From the NCBI RefSeq assembly GCF_035974275.1, contig NZ_CP142422.1:5170368-5234367 (forward strand): a stretch of 64,000 bases of DNA, given 5' to 3'. The DNA comes from Chryseobacterium sp. MYb264. Lineage in GTDB: Bacteria > Bacteroidota > Bacteroidia > Flavobacteriales > Weeksellaceae. The position numbers and the translations under genes were made by a program. Below are positions 1 through 6,917 of the stretch, in pieces; position 1 is the first letter of the stretch; every line of letters starts with the position of its first letter. Under the pieces are notes generated by a model. It searched no databases and was not told where the DNA came from. It saw nothing but the letters and a program-made list of their open reading frames with translations.

Positions 1-127
1 CACGGTCTTTGCATAATACGGCAATATAAGAAAACAGTTCTTTCTCTATTTTTTCATCAATGAAATCTTCTCTCTGTTTTGTACTAAAAACTATGTGAAC
101 GTAGTTTTTGACTAATGATTGTGACAT
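1..127 (-). CDS. REP-associated (IS200-like, Y1) transposase, N-terminal part, cut by window edge
   Basis: The minus strand from 127 reads MSQSLVKNYVHIVFSTKQRE and stays open to the window edge (42 codons). The segment 'NYVHIVFSTK' with its early His is the typical start of the Transposase_17 / IS200-like Y1 family, in the branch called REP-associated tyrosine transposases (RAYTs). The catalytic HUH pair and Tyr would lie outside the window. Directly upstream, between this gene and trpF, are two short palindromes of the kind RAYTs act on. Family assignment rests on about 40 residues; activity cannot be judged. Confidence 0.72.
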   Translation of the reverse strand, partial: MSQSLVKNYVHIVFSTKQREDFIDEKIEKELFSYIAVLCKDR

Positions 128-146
128 TTTGTTTGTGTTTTTTTTA

Positions 147-190
147 ATCGGATTAGCATCCGATCCTGTTATAAGTCGTCCTTTCAGGAC
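147..190. repeat. REP-like pair of palindromes next to the RAYT gene
   Basis: Two adjacent inverted repeats: ATCGGAT-TAGC-ATCCGAT (147-164) and GTCCT-TTC-AGGAC (178-190). They lie between the trpF stop codon and the RAYT start. This double-hairpin arrangement resembles REP units next to their transposase. The second hairpin is only 6 bases past the trpF stop, so it could also act as a terminator or mRNA 3' stabiliser for the trp operon. Related GAA/TTC-centred palindromes occur near 58,010. Confidence 0.6.
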
Positions 191-196
191 TCCCAT

Positions 197-868
197 TTAT
201 ATCATATCTTTAAATACTTTTATTGTTTTTATATTTTTTATTCCGGGCTCAATCTCAAATTTTGAATTAATATCTAAAGCAAACGGTTTTTTATTTAAAA
301 TATTCAATTGATTTATATTTTCCTCTGAAATTCCGCCACTTAAAAAATAGGGAAGAGGAATTTCAATTGCATTCAGAATATTCCAGTCAAACTGTTTTCC
401 TGTGCCTCCGAATGCTGTTGAATCAGTGTCGAACAGGAGGTAGTTGATGGTAGACAGTTGATGGTTGATGGTTTGATGGATTTTACTTTCAACGTCTGAC
501 TCCTCACTTCCTATCCTGATTACCTTAATAATTCCGGTTTCAGTATTTAATTTTTTTCTTAATTCTAAAATATAAATTTCATCTTCATCGCCATGGAGTT
601 GTATGAAATTGAGGTTGGCTTTTTTTGTTATTTCAATAACTTTTTCCAAATTTTCATTGACAAAAACTCCGATTTTTCCTTTGTGATTAATCGTTGAAAT
701 TTCATCCAAACTCAAATGATTCAAAACATATCTTGGCGATTTTTCGTAAAAAATAAAACCAAGAAAATCTACATTCATAGCAATTAATTCATGAATTTGG
801 TCTAACTGAGTTAAACCGCAGACTTTTAGTTTTGTTTTATCCTGATTAGTAGATGATTGGTGAGTCAT
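197..868 (-). CDS. trpF: phosphoribosylanthranilate isomerase
   Basis: Third step of the chorismate-to-tryptophan branch: Amadori rearrangement of PRA to CdRP in the cytoplasm. The 223-residue TIM-barrel shows the KVCG motif with the catalytic Cys near residue 17, QLHGDE, the catalytic-Asp segment LLFDTDS and the phosphate-binding LSGGI. It follows trpC by 25 bases at the end of the visible operon. Odd points: the N-terminus carries about 12 extra residues before KLKVCG, and 443-479 contains a GTTGATGG-type repeat read in frame as HQTINHQLSTIN just before the LLFDTDS strand. The insert is in frame, so the gene is probably functional. Confidence 0.95.
   Translation of the reverse strand: MTHQSSTNQDKTKLKVCGLTQLDQIHELIAMNVDFLGFIFYEKSPRYVLNHLSLDEISTINHKGKIGVFVNENLEKVIEITKKANLNFIQLHGDEDEIYILELRKKLNTETGIIKVIRIGSEESDVESKIHQTINHQLSTINYLLFDTDSTAFGGTGKQFDWNILNAIEIPLPYFLSGGISEENINQLNILNKKPFALDINSKFEIEPGIKNIKTIKVFKDMI
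443..479. repeat. GTTGATGG-type repeat inside trpF
   Basis: Several copies of TTGATGG in tandem-like array. The same unit occurs at 3271-3303 (in trpG) and 45170-45197 (upstream of the LysR gene), and related text lies at about 3727-3768 and 45211-45247. Here it is translated in frame within trpF. Confidence 0.7.
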
Positions 869-893
869 TGTTACACTTCTAGACGTTTGATCA

Positions 894-1667
894 TTAAATA
901 TTTGAGGTGAATTCTTCGAAAGCTCTCGATGGGTTATTATTTTTCATGAAATATTCGCCCATTAAGAATCCATTGAATCCTTTTTCTTTTAAATATTGAA
1001 AATTTTCAATACTGTAAATTCCGCTTTCCGCCACTGAAAGAACATCATCTGGAAGCTGATTTTTCAATTGAACAGAGTGTTGTAAATCAACTTTGAAATC
1101 TTTTAAATTTCTATTGTTAATTCCCACTAAATCAACGTTTTTGTTAAAATGCTTCAATTCTTCTTCTGTGTGAATTTCCAATAAAACTTCCATGCCAAGC
1201 TCATGAGATAAATCAGTAAATTCCTGAACCTGTTGAGGTGTAAGACAAGCGGCAATTAACAAGATAACATCTGCACCGATACTCTTAGCTTCATAAAACT
1301 GATATTCATCAATCATGAAATCTTTTCGCAAAATAGGAATGTCGATATGATTTCTTACACTTAAAATATCATCAAAACTTCCTCCAAAAAAATCTTTATC
1401 CGTTAAAATAGAAATTCCGCTTGCTCCAAAATTTTCATACGCTGAAGCGACTTCCAAAGGTGAAACTTGATCGTTAATAATTCCTTTTGAAGGCGATTGT
1501 CTTTTAAATTCGGCGATAATTCCGCTTTTGTTTGTTATGCTTTCTTTTAGTGAAAAAGTTTCTCTTCCGAAAAATTCAGAATCTTTCAGTTTCTCAATTG
1601 AGATCTGAGATTTTGAAAGAGCAACTTCTTCTTTTTTTCTTTGTATGATTTTATCTAAAATATTCAT
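894..1667 (-). CDS. trpC: indole-3-glycerol phosphate synthase
   Basis: Ring closure of CdRP to indole-3-glycerol phosphate. The 257-residue (beta/alpha)8 barrel shows IAEFKRQSPSKGII (catalytic Lys and phosphate loop), ILRKDFMID (second catalytic Lys), GINNRNL, VAESGI and FLMGEYFM in the family's order. The start MNILDKIIQRKKEEV is the usual one for this family. It lies between trpD (11 bases upstream) and trpF. It is a stand-alone enzyme, not fused to TrpF as in enterobacteria. Confidence 0.97.
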   Translation of the reverse strand: MNILDKIIQRKKEEVALSKSQISIEKLKDSEFFGRETFSLKESITNKSGIIAEFKRQSPSKGIINDQVSPLEVASAYENFGASGISILTDKDFFGGSFDDILSVRNHIDIPILRKDFMIDEYQFYEAKSIGADVILLIAACLTPQQVQEFTDLSHELGMEVLLEIHTEEELKHFNKNVDLVGINNRNLKDFKVDLQHSVQLKNQLPDDVLSVAESGIYSIENFQYLKEKGFNGFLMGEYFMKNNNPSRAFEEFTSNI

Positions 1668-1678
1668 TTTTATTAAAA

Positions 1679-2665
1679 TTAATCCAAAAGCAATTCAAGA
1701 CATTTCAACGCTTTCCCGCCAAACAAACTCTCCTGTGCGAGTAAAAGACAATCATCATAGTTTCCAAATTTATGCGTGTGATAAAGGGCAACAGAAGCAT
1801 TTGCTAAAACCACTGAATTTTGTTGCTCAGTCCCTTTTCCATTCAAAATATTTCTAAAAATCTTTGCTGTTTCCTGAGTCGTTTTTCCCGCTTTTATACT
1901 TTCAGGAGTTACCGAATCAAAACCTAAATCTTCTGCAGAATAAATTTCTTCGCCGTTTTTTGTGATAATTTTACTGTCATGAGTTAAACTAATTTCGTCA
2001 TAACCATCCATTCCGTGAACCAAAATGAATTCTTTATCATCTTTTTGCAACAGATATTGATAAATTCGTGCAATCTCCAGATTATAAATTCCAATCATTG
2101 AATATTGAGGTTTTGCTGGATTGACCAAAGGCCCCAAAAGATTGAAAAATGTTCTTAAGCCCAACGATTTTCGCAATAAACCAACCGATTGAAGCGCAGG
2201 ATGAAAGTACGGCGCATGTAAAAAGCAGATGTTTGCTTTTTCCAGATCTTCCTGTAATCTTGCGGAATCATTTTTAAATTCATAACCCAATTCTTCCAAA
2301 ACATTGGAAGCTCCGGTTGTTGTGGAAGCACCATAGTTACCATGTTTCGTTACTTTTTGCCCGGCTCCAGCTACGATGAAGCTTGCCAAAGTTGAAATAT
2401 TGATTGTATTTTTTCCATCGCCACCAGTTCCGACAATATCAATCGCGTCGCTGGTGTCCAAATTTACCGGAACGGCCATTTGTAACAGGGCTTCACGAAA
2501 ACCTTCAAGTTCTTTAAGGGTGATATTTCGCATCAGAAAAATGGAAATAAAAGCAGTCACTTCTGTGGCATTAAATTTATTTTGAGCAATTTCAATCATA
2601 ATAGCCTTTGCCTCAGATTTGGACAAGGTGTGATGATTGAATAAATATTGCAGTATTTCTTTCAT
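1679..2665 (-). CDS. trpD: anthranilate phosphoribosyltransferase
   Basis: Transfers phosphoribose from PRPP to anthranilate. Shows the PRPP/Mg motifs GTGGDGKNTINIST and KHGNYGASTTTGA and the length (328 aa) of the family. I chose the ATG at 2665 (MKEILQYLFNHH), a normal family N-terminus. A longer reading from a TTG at 2707 overlaps the trpG stop (TTGA), adds MKTIEIPSTQKSPQ, and cannot be excluded given the tight operon coupling. It is not fused to the TrpG amidotransferase. Confidence 0.95.
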   Translation of the reverse strand: MKEILQYLFNHHTLSKSEAKAIMIEIAQNKFNATEVTAFISIFLMRNITLKELEGFREALLQMAVPVNLDTSDAIDIVGTGGDGKNTINISTLASFIVAGAGQKVTKHGNYGASTTTGASNVLEELGYEFKNDSARLQEDLEKANICFLHAPYFHPALQSVGLLRKSLGLRTFFNLLGPLVNPAKPQYSMIGIYNLEIARIYQYLLQKDDKEFILVHGMDGYDEISLTHDSKIITKNGEEIYSAEDLGFDSVTPESIKAGKTTQETAKIFRNILNGKGTEQQNSVVLANASVALYHTHKFGNYDDCLLLAQESLFGGKALKCLELLLD

Positions 2666-2703
2666 TTGGGGAGATTTTTGGGTTGAAGGAATTTCTATTG
2701 TTT

Positions 2704-3336
2704 TCAATGTAGAAGGAAGTTTTTAATGATCACTTCTCCGTCAGGAGTTAAAATACTTTCGGGGTGAAACTGAACTCCATGCACATCATATTTTTTATGC
2801 TGCAATGCCATGATCATTCCGTCTTTATCTACTGCCGTAATTTCCAATTCATCTGGGAAATTATCAGGATTGACAGCCCAACTGTGATATCTTCCGACTT
2901 CCAAACCGCTTGATAAATCTTGGAACAGTTTTGTATCATTTTTTACCAATTCAGCAGAAGTGGCAACTCCGTGAAAAATTTCCGAAAGATTGATTAGACT
3001 TCCGCCGAACGCTTCGGCAATAGCCTGCTGACCAAGACAAACGCCCAAAATACTTTTCGTAGGAGCATATTCTTTAATTAAATCCAGCAAAATTCCTGCT
3101 TCTTCAGGAATTCCCGGACCTGGTGAAAGAATGATTTTATCATATTTCTTGATTTCTTCTAAAGTTATCTGGTCATTTCTAACCACATCCACTTTTGATC
3201 CCAAAATTCTTTCAATAATCTGAACTAAATTATAGGTAAAACTATCGTAATTATCGAAGACAAGAATTTTGGTTGATGGTTGATGGTTAGTGGTTGATGG
3301 TTTATCGTTTTCGGTTGCTTGTTTTATATTGTTCAT
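2704..3336 (-). CDS. trpG: anthranilate synthase component II (glutamine amidotransferase)
   Basis: Supplies ammonia from glutamine to TrpE. This class I amidotransferase shows ILVFDNYDSFTYNLVQ at the start of the domain, the nucleophile elbow GVCLGQQ and the VQFHPES His/Glu pair. The ATG at 3336 overlaps the stop of the preceding gene (ATGA) and is the only start available. This gives about 22 residues before the normal first strand, partly encoded by a GTTGATGG repeat (3271-3303, read as KPSTTNHQPST). The extension is probably a tolerated disordered tail. Confidence 0.96.
   Translation of the reverse strand: MNNIKQATENDKPSTTNHQPSTKILVFDNYDSFTYNLVQIIERILGSKVDVVRNDQITLEEIKKYDKIILSPGPGIPEEAGILLDLIKEYAPTKSILGVCLGQQAIAEAFGGSLINLSEIFHGVATSAELVKNDTKLFQDLSSGLEVGRYHSWAVNPDNFPDELEITAVDKDGMIMALQHKKYDVHGVQFHPESILTPDGEVIIKNFLLH
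3271..3303. repeat. GTTGATGG-type repeat in the 5' end of trpG
   Basis: Four copies of the (G)GTTGATGG / GGTTAGTGG unit, encoding the NHQPST-like N-terminal tail of TrpG on the minus strand. Same family as the copy in trpF and the one upstream of the LysR gene. Confidence 0.7.
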
Positions 3337-3692
3337 TTTAAATTTTTTCTATGATAATTAATAAATCCGTTTAGTAATTTCTTACAAAGTATTATTTGAT
3401 TTAAAATAATTATAAACTTTTCTTGATCTAAATAATTTTGATCTGATGATAAATAAATTTGAGTTTCTAATTCATATAAAGAACCTCTTGCAATAAATAA
3501 AAAATGTATAGTTTCTTTTGTCGTATTTCGCCCACAGCCTTCTGCAATATTAGAAGGTACAGAAACGGAACATCTTCTGATTTGATTTGTTAACCCAAAA
3601 ACCTCCTCTTTAGGAAAATTTTTAGTTGAGTCATAAACAAGATTTGTAAATTTTCGTGTCTCTATCCAAACATCAAGATTTATATATTCCAT
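3333..3692 (-). CDS. four-helix bundle protein (23S rRNA intervening-sequence family)
   Basis: The 119-residue protein shows the family signature VSVPSNIAEGCGR around residues 44-56 and an all-helical pattern (WIETRKFTNLVYDSTKNFP, RGSLYELETQIYLS). This family was first found in insertions of 23S rRNA genes but is widespread as stand-alone genes in Bacteroidota; its role is not established. It sits between trpE and trpG, overlapping trpG by 4 bases (ATGA), so it is co-translated with the operon. Nothing in the sequence indicates a role in tryptophan synthesis. It is more likely a passenger insertion. Confidence 0.9.
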   Translation of the reverse strand: MEYINLDVWIETRKFTNLVYDSTKNFPKEEVFGLTNQIRRCSVSVPSNIAEGCGRNTTKETIHFLFIARGSLYELETQIYLSSDQNYLDQEKFIIILNQIILCKKLLNGFINYHRKNLK

Positions 3693-3751
3693 ATTTGTGC
3701 TTTTAGATTTTTATTAATACTTGATATTGGTTATCTAACAACCGGCAACCA

Positions 3752-5176
3752 TTATCTATTAACTAACTTCTCTGCCTTTTCAACCGCTTTTTTCAGAGCA
3801 TTCAGCTTATTATTCACTTCCTGCAATTCACTTTCAGGGTTTGATTTGGCAACCAATCCGGCGCCTGCCTGATAATATAAAGTATTGTTTTTGCTTAAAA
3901 AAGTTCGGATCATAATGGCTTGATTGCAGGTTCCGTTTAAACCAATCATTCCGATGCAGCCACCATAATAACCGCGGGAATCTTTTTCATATTTATTGAT
4001 GAGCTGAAGTGCTTTATGCTTTGGTGCTCCGCTTAAAGTTCCCTGTGGAAAGGTAGTTGCAACCATTTCGAACGGATTTGTTTTTTCCTGTAAATCTGCT
4101 GTCACTTCACTTACCATGTGAATGACGTGAGAGAAAAGTTGGATTTCCTTTAATTTTGTGACGGTGATATTTTTTCCTAATTTTCCTAAGTCATTTCTTG
4201 CCAAATCAACGAGCATCGTGTGTTCTGCATTTTCTTTAGGATCGCTTTTTAAGGCTTCAATAGACTGTAAATCAATATCAAAATTTCCTGTTCTTTTGAA
4301 AGTTCCGGCGATAGGATGGATGATAGCTTTGTTGTCTTTAATAATTAATTGACTTTCAGGACTTGAACCAAATAATTTGTAATTTCCATAATCGAAGAAA
4401 AATAAATAAGGCGAAGGGTTGATATTTCTCAACGCTCGATACACATTGAACTCATCACCTTTAAATTTCTGTTCAAATCTTCTGCTTAATACCAACTGAA
4501 AAACATCTCCTCGCATGCAATGTTTTTGGGCTGTTTCTACCAAATCAAGATATTCTTCATTGGTGATATTTGATGTTTCATCACCATTTTTTTCAAAAGG
4601 ATAAATAATCGTATTTTGATTTTTAATAAGGCTTTCTAAAGAATAGATCTCCGATTTTACACCCGGAATCTGATTCTCAATAATATGCATTTCATCATTA
4701 TAATGATTGATGGCAATAACATATTGATACAGTCTGTAACGAAGAATAGGAATTTCAACTTCAGGACTTTGTGCTTTAAATTTTACATTTTCAAAAAACT
4801 GAACCGCTTCAAAACTGGTATATCCAAAAAGGCTTTGCGCTGTTTCTTCAATCGAATCATTGGCTTTTTCACATTCAAAACATTTGGAAAATTCTTCAAA
4901 AATATCGGAAACTTTATGATCGATAATGAATTGTTTTACAGGGTTTTCTCCAGGAAACTTGATTTCAAATTCATTTAGATTTTTAATTTCAATTCCGGCA
5001 ACCGCATTGATGGCGATAAAGGAAAAATTATTATCAATATTCTTAGAATCAGAACTTTCTAAAAGGATCGTATCTCTGAATTTATCCCGAACTTGCAAAT
5101 AAATACTCATCGGAGTCTGAAGATCTCCCAATGTTTTTTTCGAGGACGTTTTAATTTTTATTTTTTTATTGAACAT
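3752..5176 (-). CDS. trpE: anthranilate synthase component I
   Basis: Makes anthranilate from chorismate with ammonia from TrpG. The 474-residue chorismate-binding enzyme carries the N-terminal LLES element of the Trp feedback site (ILLESSD), then YKLFGSSPE, PIAGTFKRTGN, ARNDLGK and FPQGTLSGAPK, the catalytic core motifs. First structural gene of the operon, about 100 bases after the leader-peptide stop. Regulation is probably double: feedback by Trp on the enzyme and attenuation of transcription upstream. A 59-base gap separates it from the four-helix bundle gene; such a gap is unusual between trpE and trpG. Confidence 0.97.
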   Translation of the reverse strand: MFNKKIKIKTSSKKTLGDLQTPMSIYLQVRDKFRDTILLESSDSKNIDNNFSFIAINAVAGIEIKNLNEFEIKFPGENPVKQFIIDHKVSDIFEEFSKCFECEKANDSIEETAQSLFGYTSFEAVQFFENVKFKAQSPEVEIPILRYRLYQYVIAINHYNDEMHIIENQIPGVKSEIYSLESLIKNQNTIIYPFEKNGDETSNITNEEYLDLVETAQKHCMRGDVFQLVLSRRFEQKFKGDEFNVYRALRNINPSPYLFFFDYGNYKLFGSSPESQLIIKDNKAIIHPIAGTFKRTGNFDIDLQSIEALKSDPKENAEHTMLVDLARNDLGKLGKNITVTKLKEIQLFSHVIHMVSEVTADLQEKTNPFEMVATTFPQGTLSGAPKHKALQLINKYEKDSRGYYGGCIGMIGLNGTCNQAIMIRTFLSKNNTLYYQAGAGLVAKSNPESELQEVNNKLNALKKAVEKAEKLVNR

Positions 5177-5205
5177 GTAAGGTATATTTTAAATTTATTG
5201 TAAAC

Positions 5206-5240
5206 AAAAAAAGACTTCAACGGCATCCGTCAAAGTCTTT
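5206..5240 (-). terminator. trp attenuator hairpin
   Basis: On the minus strand a 14-bp stem (arms 5240-5227 and 5223-5210, two G-U pairs, 3-base loop) is followed by a run of seven T, i.e. a Rho-independent terminator. It lies between the leader peptide and trpE. A CAAACTCTT segment just after the Trp codons (5309-5317) is complementary to the 5' arm at 8 of 9 positions and could compete with it. I could not fold the whole leader. Confidence 0.85.
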
Positions 5241-5273
5241 ATTATATTGTTTTAATTGTATCTCTGTTGCGTT

Positions 5274-5345
5274 CTATTTACAACATGACAATAACATCAG
5301 ACCCGACGAAGAGTTTGAATGCCACCACCAAAATTTGTTGCTCAT
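5274..5345 (-). CDS. trpL: trp operon leader peptide
   Basis: A 23-codon ORF reading MSNKFWWWHSNSSSG then LMLLSCCK and stop, with three consecutive UGG codons at 5322-5330. It is followed by a Rho-independent hairpin and then trpE, the arrangement of ribosome-mediated trp attenuation: Trp starvation stalls the ribosome on WWW and prevents the terminator. A second in-frame ATG nine bases upstream (5354) is too close to the promoter box at 5359-5366 to be in the transcript, so I start at 5345. Confidence 0.85.
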   Translation of the reverse strand: MSNKFWWWHSNSSSGLMLLSCCK

Positions 5346-5358
5346 ATTTAACATGGGA

Positions 5359-5366
5359 CAAATGTA
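5359..5366 (-). promoter_or_regulatory. trpL: trp operon promoter, -7 box
   Basis: TACATTTG, an exact match to the Bacteroidota TAnnTTTG box. A TTTG lies 23 bases further upstream, slightly more than the usual spacing. Transcription should start about 13 bases before the leader ATG at 5345. Confidence 0.65.
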
Positions 5367-5475
5367 GAATATTTTTTTGATACAGAAAACAAAAAATGTG
5401 AAAATAAAAAAACTTAAAATTAAATTCATTTATTTAAACAATTGATATGTAATGAAATATAAAGGTTTCATTGCT

Positions 5476-5945
5476 CTAAAGAACAAGTTCTGTGATCGGA
5501 AGATCGGGAGTTCCGCTGTAAAAAACGATTAAAGTTGCCCTTTGTCGCCTGTTTTACCGCGGTGAGGAACGTTTAACATTTCAGGAACAATTTGTCCTTT
5601 TCTGAACGTTTGTGCTTCCCCGTTATCTCTTCTTTCCACCTGAATTTCACCTTTTTCTACATACGCAGCGTTGATAACGGGATGTTTGTGCCAATCCAGT
5701 GCTTTGTTTGGCGGAACTGAAATCTTTAAAACGGTAATTTCAGGCTGACCATCGGGATATTTTTCATACAAAGCGCCGTCCCACGATTTTTGTGTTTTTA
5801 ATAGGGTTACCGATTCTATTTGATCAGAATATTCTGAAGATTCATCATCTGAAGATGAATTGTCGCAACCTAATGTTGCTGCCAGAAGGGAAGCGATGCA
5901 TACCGTTTTCAGGAAAGTTTTTGTAGTCATAAATTTTTTGTTCAT
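5476..5945 (-). pseudogene. cupin-domain lipoprotein with a C-terminal frameshift
   Basis: The open part (5529-5945, 138 aa) starts with a lipoprotein signal (LLAATLGC lipobox) and holds a cupin fold: DWHKHPVINAAYVEKG (metal-binding His pair) and NVPHRGKTGDKG. It then hits a stop. One frame over, the DNA continues with TLIVFYSGTPDLPITELVL and stop (to 5476), a typical last pair of strands for such cupins ('vFYaGT.g.PiTe'). A one-base deletion (or two-base insertion) near 5533-5537 therefore breaks the gene, or there is a sequencing error. The intact protein would be about 157 aa. Its substrate is unknown. Confidence 0.8.
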
Positions 5946-6301
5946 TTTAATAATTTAATTAATCGACTGCACAAAAGTAAAAATTTTTCTTAAAATTCAC
6001 CATTTAATGAATTAAATAAAGTGAAAAGGTAGAGGTAAAAAGAGCCAGAACCTAGAGAAATAAGGTAAGAAAGTCTTTGATTTTTATTTCAAATATATTT
6101 TCAATAGAAATAGGTTCACCAAAAAAGAATAGTGCTGGATTAAGAATTGATGATAAAATTCTGAAAATGATGGTTTAATCTGGAAGAGGTAGTAAAATAT
6201 TAATCTGTAAATAAGAGTTATATCGAATATCTGAGCTTCATCTACTTTGCTCTTTTTACTTTTAAATAATATTTATCATGAGTTTAAAAGTTTATTTTTT
6301 A
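5946..6301. other. AT-rich intergenic region, no gene recognised
   Basis: This 356-base stretch before the lipoprotein pair has no ATG-started ORF of note. A 38-codon open stretch on the + strand ends at 6178 (..GSPKKNSAGLRIDDKILKMM-V) without an ATG; it may be the tail of a lost gene. I see nothing else. Confidence 0.5.
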
Positions 6302-6309
6302 TATTTTTG
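6302..6309 (+). promoter_or_regulatory. promoter -7 box for the small lipoprotein pair
   Basis: TATTTTTG, exact TAnnTTTG match, 18 bases before the ATG at 6328. Confidence 0.6.
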
Positions 6310-6327
6310 TTTCCAAATTAGAAAACA

Positions 6328-6543
6328 ATGAAAAAAGTATTAGCATTAGCATTTGTAGGAGGTTTATTCGTAGTAAACTGTTCAAAAAAGCCAAACCACG
6401 ATTTGCAGGACAGCAACACGATGTTACCAGAACCGGATGCTCCGACAGTAGTAGATTCTACAGCGAAAAAAGCTGACACACCAGCTGCAGCGCCTGCATC
6501 GGCAACTGAAGCTCCTAAAACAGATTCTGCAGCAGCAAAATAA
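6328..6543 (+). CDS. small Ala/Pro/Thr-rich lipoprotein
   Basis: A 71-residue protein with a signal peptide ending in the lipobox VVNC followed by SKKP. The rest is low-complexity, rich in Ala, Pro, Thr, Asp (APASATEAPKTDSAAAK), so probably disordered and anchored in a membrane facing the periplasm. No domain recognised. Its stop overlaps the start of the cytochrome gene by one base (TAATG), so the two are translationally coupled and may work together, for example as a partner or spacer for the cytochrome. Confidence 0.8.
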   Translation: MKKVLALAFVGGLFVVNCSKKPNHDLQDSNTMLPEPDAPTVVDSTAKKADTPAAAPASATEAPKTDSAAAK

Positions 6544-6914
6544 TGAAAAAACTGTTTGTGACAGGGCTGGTAAGCTTGCTTATTATTTCCTGTTCTAAAA
6601 AAGAAAATCCATCGGTAGAGTCTTCTTCTGATGCAACTGATGTTTCTACACCTGCGCCAAGTAATCTTACGGGAGAGCAGATTATCGAAACATTGGATTG
6701 CTCAGGTTGCCATTCGCCGAGTGAAAGAATGATAGGACCTTCTTATAAGGAAATCGCAGAAAAATATTCTGAAAAAGATATTGAAATGCTGGCTTCAAAA
6801 ATTATAGAAGGAGGAAGCGGAAATTGGGGAAGCGTACCTATGCAGCCTCATTCACAGGTGTCTAAAGAAGATGCTAAAAAAATGGTAGAATATATTCTGA
6901 GTCAGAAAAAATAA
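6543..6914 (+). CDS. c-type cytochrome lipoprotein (class I, c551/c552-like)
   Basis: The 123-residue protein has a lipoprotein signal (LLIISC), a linker rich in Ser/Pro, then a mono-haem domain: TLDCSGCHSP supplies the CxxCH haem site, followed by GPSYKEIAEKY and MQPH, where the Met is the likely axial ligand, and a C-terminal helix ending YILSQKK. This is the usual layout of small cytochrome c551-type carriers. It would act as a membrane-anchored periplasmic electron carrier. Coupled to the upstream lipoprotein; rlmF starts 3 bases after it. Confidence 0.9.
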   Translation: MKKLFVTGLVSLLIISCSKKENPSVESSSDATDVSTPAPSNLTGEQIIETLDCSGCHSPSERMIGPSYKEIAEKYSEKDIEMLASKIIEGGSGNWGSVPMQPHSQVSKEDAKKMVEYILSQKK

Positions 6915-6917
6915 AAT

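Noticed and set aside
6065..6178. 38-codon open frame ending ..IDDKILKMMV
   Set aside because: No ATG or GTG start; kept only as a comment on a possible remnant.
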